Below are positions 9,209 through 17,269 of a stretch of DNA of 64,000 nucleotides, piece after piece. Location: NCBI GenBank assembly GCA_910576815.1, contig CAJTKA010000005.1:1-64000 (forward strand). The letters are read 5' to 3'. Made by a program: the position numbers and the translations under genes. Positions within the stretch are counted from its first letter, which is position 1. Each line of letters starts with the position of its first letter. The notes beneath the pieces were generated by a model. The model ran no database searches, was not told the origin of the DNA, and worked only from the letters and a program-made list of their open reading frames with translations. Origin of the DNA: an uncultured Lachnospiraceae bacterium. Its GTDB lineage: Bacteria; Bacillota; Clostridia; Lachnospirales; Lachnospiraceae.

Positions 9209-11314
9209 TTACTCGCCTTCCTTTTTATTTTGCGATTTCTTCTTCGCATACCACGCTGCGCCCGCTGCTCCTGCCGCAATCACAATAACGGCCACAACTG
9301 CCATCGTCCCGAAAATTCCCGTACTGCCGGACGCTCTGTCCTCGTCGGCTGCTGCCGCATCATTCGCATTTCCCGCATCCTCTGCGTTTTCGGCTGCCGC
9401 GTCACCCGTATTTCCTGTTGCCGCGCCTTCCTCATCATTCGTTACCGGCTCGCCGTTATCGCCTGCCGCCACAGACTCCGCTCCCGCCGGAGCACCGTCC
9501 TCGTTTATAACGACGGAAATATCATCCACATAAAAGTCCGCTGCGCCGTCCGTTTCCAGATAGATAAAGGCTGCCGGCGCGTCCTCCGGTACCGTTACAT
9601 TGACGGAAAGCTCCGCCCAGTCCTCAGGAATTGCGTCCGCCTCAAGAAGCTGCGTGCTCTCAGAGATTTCCCATCCCATGCGGATTTTTTTGTCCTCGGC
9701 CATCACATAGGCGGTGACTGTCACATTCATTCCCGCGTAACGGGAAATGTTAAGCTTCATGCTCGCATCCTGTTCCTGTCTGGAAACTTTCAGGGAAAAC
9801 CCGATCGCCGCGTCTTCCGTATGATTGATCTTCTGCACCAGCTTAAGCTTCGCCTGATGTCCCGTTCCCCGTCCTATGATGCCGACGTCCTTCGGCTCCA
9901 CCGACACTGCCTTCCCCGCCTCCACATAAGGCTCAAAGGAAATCAGCATATCTTCCACATCGCCCAGCGTATCCTGCAGGGTCATGGTAAATTCTTCTCC
10001 CTTGGCCGCCATCACCACAGCCTCAAAAGCCGGCTTTCTCTCCAGCTTTCCCGTAAACAGCAGCGGATTGGCATCTCTGCGCCAGGAAGCGTCGTCCGTC
10101 AATCCCCAGACCGTGACGGAAGTCAATTTCGCCCCCGCCTTTACTTCCTCGATCAGACGCGCAAAAAAGTCATAATAGAATTTTGCCTGAAAAAGCCAGA
10201 CATTCTCATCCGTCTTGCTGCAGCCCACATCCAGCTCCGTGATCTGCACTTCATCCACGACCGCCGAGTACTTCCGCAGCGCCTTCATATACTGATCGAT
10301 ATCCTGGGTATCGCTCAGATGCCCCTGCATACCGATGCCGTCAATCAGGCCGTCGCCGTAGATCGTACCGTCGCCGTCAGGCTTGATTACATCGCTTTTT
10401 ACCTTGGCATGATTCTCATTCCACTTTTCTTTGGTCAGGAAATTGATGATCGCGTCGCTCTTATTGTCAAACCATTCGTTATAATCATTGTAGAAAAGCT
10501 TGGGCATAATCGGGGACAGATCGTCCGTCTCAGCATTCAGCCCGTAGAGATCCGCATACTGCGCTGCGTAAAGGGTCTCCGCCTCCCTCGCATACAAAAA
10601 GGCATAATAGAGAAAGTCCGGCCCGATGATCTTGTACCAGTAGCTTCTGCGAAAGCCGTCGTCCTGGTTTTCATCCGCCGCCTCGTTCACCACATCCCAG
10701 GCATAAATAGTTTCCGCGTACCCTTCCTTGTAGGTGTACTCCATCATGCTGTAAATATAGGTTTTCATTCTCCGCAGCAGTTCGTCCCTGTCAACCAGAC
10801 AGTCTTCATCCAGTTCCGCTGTATCCTTCTTCGTCTCCATGCCATTCGACAAAGCGGTATAGTCCTTGGCAAAAATGGAAGGATCTACCTGCGCGTGCCA
10901 CAAAAGCGTATGCCCGCGCATCCCCATATGATTGGCTTTCGCCCACTCAAGCATCTCCGTCGCCGCCGGATCGATCTTGAAAAGGGATTCCGATTCCGCG
11001 TCAAAGTTATATGCCGGCTTCATCTCATTTCCGCAAGTGATACTGTTAAAGACCGTGGAAAGCAATTCCTCCTTCTGCGGATTGCCAATCTCCTTGCCGC
11101 CATCGTTCCAGTGGCTGATTGCCTCACAGGCCGCCCCGAACTTAAAATAATCGCCGTACAGCTCATCCAGCCGCTCGTAGGAGGCAATGTCGACATCCGC
11201 CATTTCCGCCGCCTTTGCCGTGATCTTCCCTCCCGTCAAACCGGACACCGCCATGACGGCAGCCATCGCGACAGCGCCTATTCCTCTCCTGAATTTTTTC
11301 CCGTTACGCAGCAT
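9209..11314 (-). CDS. Surface-anchored GH10 endo-1,4-beta-xylanase with CBM
   Basis: A 701-residue secreted endoxylanase. A signal peptide (1-36) is followed by the GH10 barrel (about 45-440) with acid/base E211 in WDVVNEAADE and nucleophile E360 in QITELDVG, and the conserved MRGHTLLWH motif. Residues about 450-610 form a beta-sandwich of the CBM4/9 (or CBM22) kind ending in DFYVDDISVV. An Ala/Glu/Gly/Asn-rich linker (about 615-660) spans the wall. The C-terminus is a hydrophobic helix and a Lys-rich tail without an LPxTG motif, so it is probably held in the membrane. It should generate xylo-oligosaccharides for the downstream-acting enzymes. The leader AGGAGAGG lies upstream. It is the first enzyme gene after the two ABC exporter genes. 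Confidence 0.93.
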   Translation of the reverse strand: MLRNGKKFRRGIGAVAMAAVMAVSGLTGGKITAKAAEMADVDIASYERLDELYGDYFKFGAACEAISHWNDGGKEIGNPQKEELLSTVFNSITCGNEMKPAYNFDAESESLFKIDPAATEMLEWAKANHMGMRGHTLLWHAQVDPSIFAKDYTALSNGMETKKDTAELDEDCLVDRDELLRRMKTYIYSMMEYTYKEGYAETIYAWDVVNEAADENQDDGFRRSYWYKIIGPDFLYYAFLYAREAETLYAAQYADLYGLNAETDDLSPIMPKLFYNDYNEWFDNKSDAIINFLTKEKWNENHAKVKSDVIKPDGDGTIYGDGLIDGIGMQGHLSDTQDIDQYMKALRKYSAVVDEVQITELDVGCSKTDENVWLFQAKFYYDFFARLIEEVKAGAKLTSVTVWGLTDDASWRRDANPLLFTGKLERKPAFEAVVMAAKGEEFTMTLQDTLGDVEDMLISFEPYVEAGKAVSVEPKDVGIIGRGTGHQAKLKLVQKINHTEDAAIGFSLKVSRQEQDASMKLNISRYAGMNVTVTAYVMAEDKKIRMGWEISESTQLLEADAIPEDWAELSVNVTVPEDAPAAFIYLETDGAADFYVDDISVVINEDGAPAGAESVAAGDNGEPVTNDEEGAATGNTGDAAAENAEDAGNANDAAAADEDRASGSTGIFGTMAVVAVIVIAAGAAGAAWYAKKKSQNKKEGE

Positions 11315-11357
11315 TTTCTTTTCCCTCTCCTTTTTCGGTCAATTGCGAAACTCGTCT

Positions 11358-13280
11358 TCACGCGATATCCGTATAATACTTCGCCTGCTCGTGGAACATC
11401 TCCGCATAGATGCCGCCCTCTACCCCAACAAGTTCGTCATGCGTCCCATACTCCTTGATGGTATCGTCCGCAAAGACTGCGATTCTGTCACAAAACCGAC
11501 AACTGGAGAGCCTGTGTGAAATATAGATAGCGGTCTTTCCGCCCACCAGCGTCTCGAACTGACGGTAAATCTCATACTCCGCGATCGGATCAAGCGCCGC
11601 CGTCGGCTCATCCAGAATGACGATGGGTGCGTTGCGGTAAAGCGCTCTGGCGATGGCGGTCTTTTGCTGCTGCCCGCCGGAAAGCTCCGTACCGTGCTCG
11701 TCATACGACTTAAAGATCATGGTGTCCATTCCCTCAGGCAGCTTTTCCACATCCTCGGAAAGCCCCGTCAGTTTCAGGATTTCCGCGATCCTCTCCGTAT
11801 CCGCACTCTCAGATCCTGCCAGCGCGACATTCTCTTTCAGAGAGAAGGCGAACAGTTCAAAGTCCTGAAATACCACCGCAAACAGTCTTCTGTACTCCTC
11901 CTCAGAATACTCTTTAATATTGACGCCGTCAATCAGGATCGCCCCCTCCGTCACATCGTAAAGCCTGCACAGGAGTTTGACAAGCGTCGTCTTGCCCGCG
12001 CCGTTAAGTCCTACGATGGAGAGATGCTCTCCCGATTTGATCGTCAGGTTGATATGCCGCAGCACAAAGTTTTCCGCACGCGGATAGCGAAAACTGACGT
12101 CTGCAAATTCAATCGTATGCTCACCCGGTGTAATGCTCCTGCTCCCCTTCTCCATCGCCGCCGGATAATTCAGATATTCCAGATAGCGGTGCGCGTAATT
12201 ACATCGCTTCGTGACCTGCTGCAGGCCGTTCGTCAAGGCAAACAGGCTCTGGTAGAGGACCGAGGCCGCCGCCACGCACATAGCGAAATCTCCAAGAGAA
12301 ATCTTATGCGTGATCGCCAGGTACCCGATATAGAAATAGCTGATTGCATCCCGCAGCGTATTGATTACATCCATCGCCCAATTGTTGCTGCGGGTTTGAC
12401 GGTCCTGACTCTGCCAGGTATGAAACATGCGATCCGCCTGCTCATCCGTCCGCTTTCCCATCATGCCCGCGCTGTTATACAGGCGGATATCCTTCCCGTA
12501 ACACATCTCGGCAATCTGGTAGAAGAAATAAGCGAAGATCCTGTTCTCTTTTGACAGTTTTTCAAAATGATGCACCTCGATCCGATTGATGCGCATATTG
12601 AAGTAAAGAAATCCCAACAGCGCCACCAGCTGCACCGGCACTAGCAGCGGACAGGTCACAAGAACGACGCCTGCGCCGCCGCAGATTACCAGGATGTTGC
12701 TGATCACGTGAAACAGCTCGCCCAACACACCTTCGACACCGCCGCTGTACCAGCCCATCCCCTCCTGGGCTTTATTCAGGGCATCCAGCGCATCCGGGTC
12801 CTCCGTGTGTTCAAAATCCATTTCCATCGCCTGTCTCGCGATATCAACAGCGATGTATTCCTGAAACCACTCCCTTATCACCGATCTGACATGTCCATCC
12901 ACAATATCTCTCAGTAAATAGTTCACCACCGTTACTGTCACGCTGATCACGGCATACATGCTGAGATTATGCAGATGGCGCGCCACCTCCGCTCCTGACA
13001 TAAACAACTGCAGTTCGTCCATCAGAAGCTTTGGCAGAAAAATCTGCCATGCCCTGTCAAACACGTCCTGTATCAGCCGCAGTGCATAGAGCAAAAACAG
13101 GAGCGGCTTTTTCTTCCAAGCCAACTTCATCATAAACGCAAGCGTTTCCCGGCTTTTTTTCATGCTCTCTCTGCTTTCCTGCCGCTTTTTCCCTTTTTCA
13201 TCCTTTTGATTCTTTTGATCCGTACTGCTTTCTATTTCCTGCTGCACATTCGTATCCTGCTTCGCTTTCTGCTCAGACAT
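11358..13280 (-). CDS. ABC exporter half-transporter (second of pair)
   Basis: A 640-residue fused membrane/ATPase protein. A charged N-terminal stretch precedes six predicted membrane helices (about 55-350). The C-terminal nucleotide-binding domain has Walker A GLNGAGKTT, the signature LSGGQQQK and Walker B IVILDEPTAALD, followed by ISHRLSS. It probably forms a heterodimer with the product of the preceding gene, whose 3' end overlaps its start by 8 bases. A GGAGGGGGTGAC site precedes the ATG. Exporters of this kind move peptides, lipids or drugs; sugars are not usual substrates. Its place between U32-like genes and xylan enzymes is therefore noteworthy. Similar to the exporters in the AT-rich island at 52.6-56.3 kb. 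Confidence 0.9.
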   Translation of the reverse strand: MSEQKAKQDTNVQQEIESSTDQKNQKDEKGKKRQESRESMKKSRETLAFMMKLAWKKKPLLFLLYALRLIQDVFDRAWQIFLPKLLMDELQLFMSGAEVARHLHNLSMYAVISVTVTVVNYLLRDIVDGHVRSVIREWFQEYIAVDIARQAMEMDFEHTEDPDALDALNKAQEGMGWYSGGVEGVLGELFHVISNILVICGGAGVVLVTCPLLVPVQLVALLGFLYFNMRINRIEVHHFEKLSKENRIFAYFFYQIAEMCYGKDIRLYNSAGMMGKRTDEQADRMFHTWQSQDRQTRSNNWAMDVINTLRDAISYFYIGYLAITHKISLGDFAMCVAAASVLYQSLFALTNGLQQVTKRCNYAHRYLEYLNYPAAMEKGSRSITPGEHTIEFADVSFRYPRAENFVLRHINLTIKSGEHLSIVGLNGAGKTTLVKLLCRLYDVTEGAILIDGVNIKEYSEEEYRRLFAVVFQDFELFAFSLKENVALAGSESADTERIAEILKLTGLSEDVEKLPEGMDTMIFKSYDEHGTELSGGQQQKTAIARALYRNAPIVILDEPTAALDPIAEYEIYRQFETLVGGKTAIYISHRLSSCRFCDRIAVFADDTIKEYGTHDELVGVEGGIYAEMFHEQAKYYTDIA

Positions 13281-15147
13281 CCGCCGTCACCCCCTCCGCA
13301 TCTTCCACATAGTACTGCGCCTGCGTATGGAACATCTTCGCGTAGGCTCCGCCCTTTTCCAGAAGCTCCTTGTGGGTACCGTACTCCACCAGTGCTCCCT
13401 CCTCAAACATCGCCACATGGTCGCAGAACTGGGTGGAACTTAGGCGGTGGCTGATATAGACCGCGCTCTTATCTCCAATCAACTGATCAAAATCCTGATA
13501 GAGTTTACTCTCCGCCAACGCGTCAAGCGCAGCTGTGGGCTCGTCCAAAACCACCACGGAAGCGTCCTTATAAAGAGCCCTTGCAAGGGCGATCTTCTGT
13601 TTTTCACCGCCGCTAAAATCCGTACCGTCGTCATAAATGACTTTCAAAACCTCTGTATCCACGCCCGCCGACAACTCCTTTAACTTCTCCTCCAGACCGC
13701 TTTTTACAAGACATTCCACAGCCCTATCCTTATCGGTATCCTGCGGCTCCTGCATGGAGATATTTTCGGAAAGCGGAAAGGCAAAGAGTTCCACATCCTG
13801 AAACACCGGCGCGAACAACCGATAGTAACTTCTTCTGGTGTAACGATTTACATTAACGCCGTTTAATAAGATCTCACCCTCCGCAGGCTCATAGAGACGC
13901 AGCAAGAGCTTAATAAAGGTAGATTTTCCCGCACCGTTTAAGCCGACCACCGCCAGCCTCTCCCCCGGTTCCAGGGTAAGCGTAAGGTTTTTCAGGGCAT
14001 AGGCATCAGATTTCGGATACTGAAACGATACATTCCGAAACTCAAATCGATAGGACGAAGCGGCAGGTACTTCTTCCCCCTCGTCCATACCGCCTCCCGC
14101 AAAATCCATAAAGCTCCGGAAATCATCCACTTCCCTGCTCTTTGCCAAAAGGTCGCTGACGCCCCGCAGGACATTGGATATGTAATTGTAGAATGTTATG
14201 GAAGAAGTCAGATAGAGCGAGAAATTACCGGGCGTAATCTGCCCTCGCACCACTTTCGAGATCATCCATGCATAGACCGCGCCCTGCGCCGCCGCAAACA
14301 TCAGATCACCACACAGGGAGGAGACAAACCATATCCTTTCATTCAGCTTTTGCTTTTCATAACGGATTGCCTGCAGATCACGGTATTTGGCAAGCAGCCA
14401 GTCTTTTAATCCAAACATACGGACATCCTTGGCTGCGCTGAAATTCGTGGTCGCGTACTGCATATAAAAATTTTTCCGCCACCAAGTCGCCAGCGGATCC
14501 CAGACCTTTTCCTTGGACTTTTTATTCACCCGGTCCCTGACAATAAACTGAATGCCGGCAAGCGCCAGCATGATCAAAACAATAGCCGGATGCAGGGTGC
14601 CAAGAATCAGGACGCCGGCAAGCGTCCCGGTCAGATTGATCAGACAGTTTGCCAGACTACGCAGCAGCCCCTCTACGCCGATATCATTACTATCGCACGC
14701 CCGGCCTGCCATCTGATAACAGTCCATCACCTCGGCATCTTCCAGATGCTGAAAGTTCATGGTCATCACTTTGCGGTTTTTAAGACTCATCAGCCTCTGG
14801 CGCACGTTGATAAAGCGGGTCCACATATCCCTGTTGCGGTAGGTGCCAAGCATCGTCGTTGCAAGCTGTAAGACCGCAAAAATAAGGATGATCCGAAACA
14901 GCCTGTCAACACCCCCGTTCTCCGTGATCACGTCGATAATAAACTTCGATAAAAACGTCCACAGGTACTGCATACAAGGCTCCCCGATCATGCCCAGCAA
15001 GATCATGAACAGGAGCTTGGGCTGAAACCGCACCATCGCTTTGCATAAATAAGCGATATTGCTGAATAAGCCGTATTCTTTATGGTAGGGATTTTTCTTT
15101 TCCTCTTTTTCCTTCTCTTTTTCTTTCTTCCTCATCCTGTCTTTCAC
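13273..15147 (-). CDS. ABC exporter half-transporter (first of pair)
   Basis: A 624-residue ABC exporter with a Lys/Glu-rich cytoplasmic start, six membrane helices in about 30-330, and an ATPase domain with Walker A GLNGAGKST, signature FSGGEKQK and Walker B VVVLDEPTAALD. It starts with GTG in a GTGA overlap with the stop codon of the U32-like gene upstream, so the two are translationally coupled; an ATG four codons later is an alternative start. It overlaps the next exporter gene by 8 bases, which supports a heterodimer. There is no C39 peptidase domain, so any peptide cargo would need another protease. The cargo is unknown. Confidence 0.9.
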   Translation of the reverse strand: MKDRMRKKEKEKEKEEKKNPYHKEYGLFSNIAYLCKAMVRFQPKLLFMILLGMIGEPCMQYLWTFLSKFIIDVITENGGVDRLFRIILIFAVLQLATTMLGTYRNRDMWTRFINVRQRLMSLKNRKVMTMNFQHLEDAEVMDCYQMAGRACDSNDIGVEGLLRSLANCLINLTGTLAGVLILGTLHPAIVLIMLALAGIQFIVRDRVNKKSKEKVWDPLATWWRKNFYMQYATTNFSAAKDVRMFGLKDWLLAKYRDLQAIRYEKQKLNERIWFVSSLCGDLMFAAAQGAVYAWMISKVVRGQITPGNFSLYLTSSITFYNYISNVLRGVSDLLAKSREVDDFRSFMDFAGGGMDEGEEVPAASSYRFEFRNVSFQYPKSDAYALKNLTLTLEPGERLAVVGLNGAGKSTFIKLLLRLYEPAEGEILLNGVNVNRYTRRSYYRLFAPVFQDVELFAFPLSENISMQEPQDTDKDRAVECLVKSGLEEKLKELSAGVDTEVLKVIYDDGTDFSGGEKQKIALARALYKDASVVVLDEPTAALDALAESKLYQDFDQLIGDKSAVYISHRLSSTQFCDHVAMFEEGALVEYGTHKELLEKGGAYAKMFHTQAQYYVEDAEGVTADV

Positions 15148-16040
15148 CGCCTCGCTGTCAGTTTCTCAAGTTCCTTTTTAATAAAATCGCGCTTTTCTTC
15201 CTTTACCAGATAATACAGATACGCGTCCAGCACATACTGCTGCGGCATACCGCGCCCCGCGATCTTAAAATTCACGAACCCTCTCCCGATGTAGCTGCCA
15301 ATCTCCTCATTGGAGATAAAGGCCGGCCGCTTCCTACATTCCGCAAAGGTCTTGTTGGGATTGGCATTGGGACAGGGAAAGATATCCTTGACATCAAATT
15401 CAAGCTGCGCCCTCGACTGCTGCTCATAATGCTCCGCCCTTCTGGTGCAGCCGGGCGTACATACCTCGTTCACCAGGATCTCGATCGATCCGCTCCCGTG
15501 TTCTTCCAGCTTCTTTAAGACTTCTTCATTGTGGTTTAGGTCATAATCAAGGACCACCAGGAAATAATCTTCTTCCAGTTCCTGAAACAGGCGCCGGGGC
15601 TCGATGATCCGCTTGGTGGTAGACGAGATCATTGGAAAACGGGGATACTCGCGGCGGATATAATCCGCCAGCACCTGCGAATTGACGAGCACCTGATTGA
15701 GCCCGTTATCCGCCAGGCGCATGATCAGGTTGCAGTAGGTGTCATAGGTATGCTTTTCTTCCAGCACGGAATTAGTCCATGTAAAGCGCACGGGCACGCC
15801 TTTGCTGTTATAGAGATTTAGGGTCGCCTCGATATCACGCTTGCCCGCGCTCCCCATGACCACGCGCCCACCGTTCCAGATCGCACCGGGAAAGGTCCCA
15901 TAGACCGAGCCGATTCGGTAGCCTTCGCGAAATGCCTCCGGATATTTCTCCATCAGCGTGATCACGCCGTAATTCAACTGCCTGTAATAACAGAAGCCCG
16001 GCAGATGCCAGTAAACGTTCTTAGCAGCCATGCTCATCAT
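15144..16040 (-). CDS. Peptidase U32-like protein A
   Basis: A 298-residue protein that resembles the core of the U32 family (the family of YegQ, RlhA/YdcP and UbiU/UbiV). Seen directly: NEVCTPGCTRRAEHY, then C223 and C235, and a late FKIAGRG motif like the FKIEGR of U32 proteins. Cysteines C194, C198, C223 and C235 are spaced as expected for a Fe-S cluster site. Established knowledge: characterised U32 proteins bind 4Fe-4S clusters and support oxygen-independent hydroxylation of RNA or quinone; a protease activity is doubtful. The gene is coupled to the ABC exporter gene by a four-base overlap and is a paralogue of the 16223-17176 gene. AAAAGGAG precedes the start. The substrate is unknown. 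Confidence 0.7.
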   Translation of the reverse strand: MMSMAAKNVYWHLPGFCYYRQLNYGVITLMEKYPEAFREGYRIGSVYGTFPGAIWNGGRVVMGSAGKRDIEATLNLYNSKGVPVRFTWTNSVLEEKHTYDTYCNLIMRLADNGLNQVLVNSQVLADYIRREYPRFPMISSTTKRIIEPRRLFQELEEDYFLVVLDYDLNHNEEVLKKLEEHGSGSIEILVNEVCTPGCTRRAEHYEQQSRAQLEFDVKDIFPCPNANPNKTFAECRKRPAFISNEEIGSYIGRGFVNFKIAGRGMPQQYVLDAYLYYLVKEEKRDFIKKELEKLTARR

Positions 16041-16097
16041 TTCTCCTTTTTCTATGAATACTGAAACCTCATTCGGCCTTGCACACTAACCTCCATG

Positions 16098-16223
16098 ATT
16101 CCGCATAGCGGAATCCCAAATCCGTGCGGAGAATGCCGTTTTTCAGGCATTCTCCTGTGTGAGACTTAGTACTTCTTGGCGTCCCGTCCAATGGCGGGAC
16201 GTCTTTAGAAGTACTTCTCACAC
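16098..16223. repeat. Stack of hairpins between the two U32-like genes
   Basis: Three inverted repeats follow each other: ATTCCGC/GCGGAAT (16098-16114), GGAGAATGCC/GGCATTCTCC (16128-16137 with 16146-16155), and a long hairpin pairing GTGTGA...AGTACTTCT (16157-16176) with AGAAGTACT...CACAC (16207-16223), which holds an inner GTCCCG/CGGGAC stem. The last arm touches the stop codon of the upstream gene. There is no T-run, so it is more likely an mRNA stability element or a palindromic intergenic repeat than a terminator. Confidence 0.7.
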
Positions 16224-17176
16224 TATCCTTCCCACTTGCCGGGTTTCGGCCTCGCCACCGTGATCAGCCGATTCGCCGCCAGACTGTTTAGCAGCGTAGT
16301 CGACGCATCTACCCGGTACTCCGGGCGGATGAGATAGTGACAGTATACTTCCATGATATAAAATAAATTTGCCGTCCTTCCCTCCAACTTAAAATTCCGA
16401 AAACCCATCGGCACATACTTCTCCCAGATATCCTCCGGAGATACATAGGTGCAGTAGCTCTGGATCGTATGGAACTCATTGTGCTCGCCATAGTCACAAT
16501 GCCAGGGTTCTAAGGGAATCTGCCGCTCCAGGCTGCGCGTGCGGTTTTTTAACATAATCTTCTGGTTTTTGGCCTCGTTCTCATAATGCTTGCCGCGTCT
16601 TTTGCAGTCAGGCTGACAGACGGCGTTCACCAGAATCTCGCAGCGTTCCTTATCCTTGATCTTCTCAAGCTCCTCAAAGCGATTGTTAAAATTATAATCA
16701 AGGACGACAAGATGATAATCCTTTTCCAATTCTTCGTTCACCGCGTCAATATCGCGGATCTCCTTACAAGTCGAACTGTTGATGCGAAAGCTTGGATAAT
16801 TCTTACGTACATACTCTTCCAAAAGCGGCGATACCACGAGAATGCCGTTTTGTCCATTATCTGCGGCCTTCATGCAGAAATTACAATAAGGGTCTTTTAA
16901 ATCCTCCTCATCTAAAAACATATTGGTATAAGTATAACGTACCGATACGCCCTTGGCGTTGATGCTCCTGATGGCATTCTCAATGAAGCCTGCGTCACAT
17001 TGGTCGTTTAGCGAACGTCTGCCGCCATTCCACAATGACATGGGAAATTCCCCGAAAAAGGAGGCAATGCGCACACCCTCCCTAAAATATTGCGGCCGTT
17101 TCTCCAGCATCGACAGCAGCACCATATTCAGCGCCAAATTCTGCCGAAGCCCCGGCAGATGAAAATTGACTTCCAT
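16223..17176 (-). CDS. Peptidase U32-like protein B
   Basis: A 317-residue paralogue of the neighbouring U32-like protein. Both share the opening HLPG motif, a FP..WNGGR block, a SSTCK/SSTTK block, an xVVLDYxxN block, and the NAVCQPDCKRR...HY core. Candidate cluster ligands are C187, C191, C227 and C242, in the same C-x3-C...C...C order as in protein A; FKLEGRT near the C-terminus matches the U32 GR motif. It starts about 20 bases after the terminator of the solute-binding protein gene, leaving almost no room for its own promoter, so transcription must read through. Likely partner of protein A, as UbiU and UbiV work as a pair; this is inference. Confidence 0.7.
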   Translation of the reverse strand: MEVNFHLPGLRQNLALNMVLLSMLEKRPQYFREGVRIASFFGEFPMSLWNGGRRSLNDQCDAGFIENAIRSINAKGVSVRYTYTNMFLDEEDLKDPYCNFCMKAADNGQNGILVVSPLLEEYVRKNYPSFRINSSTCKEIRDIDAVNEELEKDYHLVVLDYNFNNRFEELEKIKDKERCEILVNAVCQPDCKRRGKHYENEAKNQKIMLKNRTRSLERQIPLEPWHCDYGEHNEFHTIQSYCTYVSPEDIWEKYVPMGFRNFKLEGRTANLFYIMEVYCHYLIRPEYRVDASTTLLNSLAANRLITVARPKPGKWEG

Positions 17177-17197
17177 CTCCTGCCCATCCTTTCTTTG

Positions 17198-17228
17198 AAA
17201 AAAAGAGCAGCATCCAAAGACACTGCCC
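17198..17228 (-). terminator. Intrinsic terminator after the solute-binding protein gene
   Basis: On the minus strand GGGCAGTGTC-TTTG-GATGCTGCTC forms a ten-pair stem (three wobble pairs) followed by seven Ts. The next gene starts about 20 bases later, so it probably works as a partial terminator inside a long transcript. Confidence 0.7.
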
Positions 17229-17269
17229 TTTCCTCTTTTATCCTGTCAGATTTCATATTGCAGACAGCA

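Noticed and set aside
9230..11458. 742-codon open frame on the plus strand opposite the GH10 xylanase gene
   Set aside because: It is antisense to a gene with clear catalytic motifs, has no domain-like sequence and no ribosome site; it results from codon bias of the real gene.
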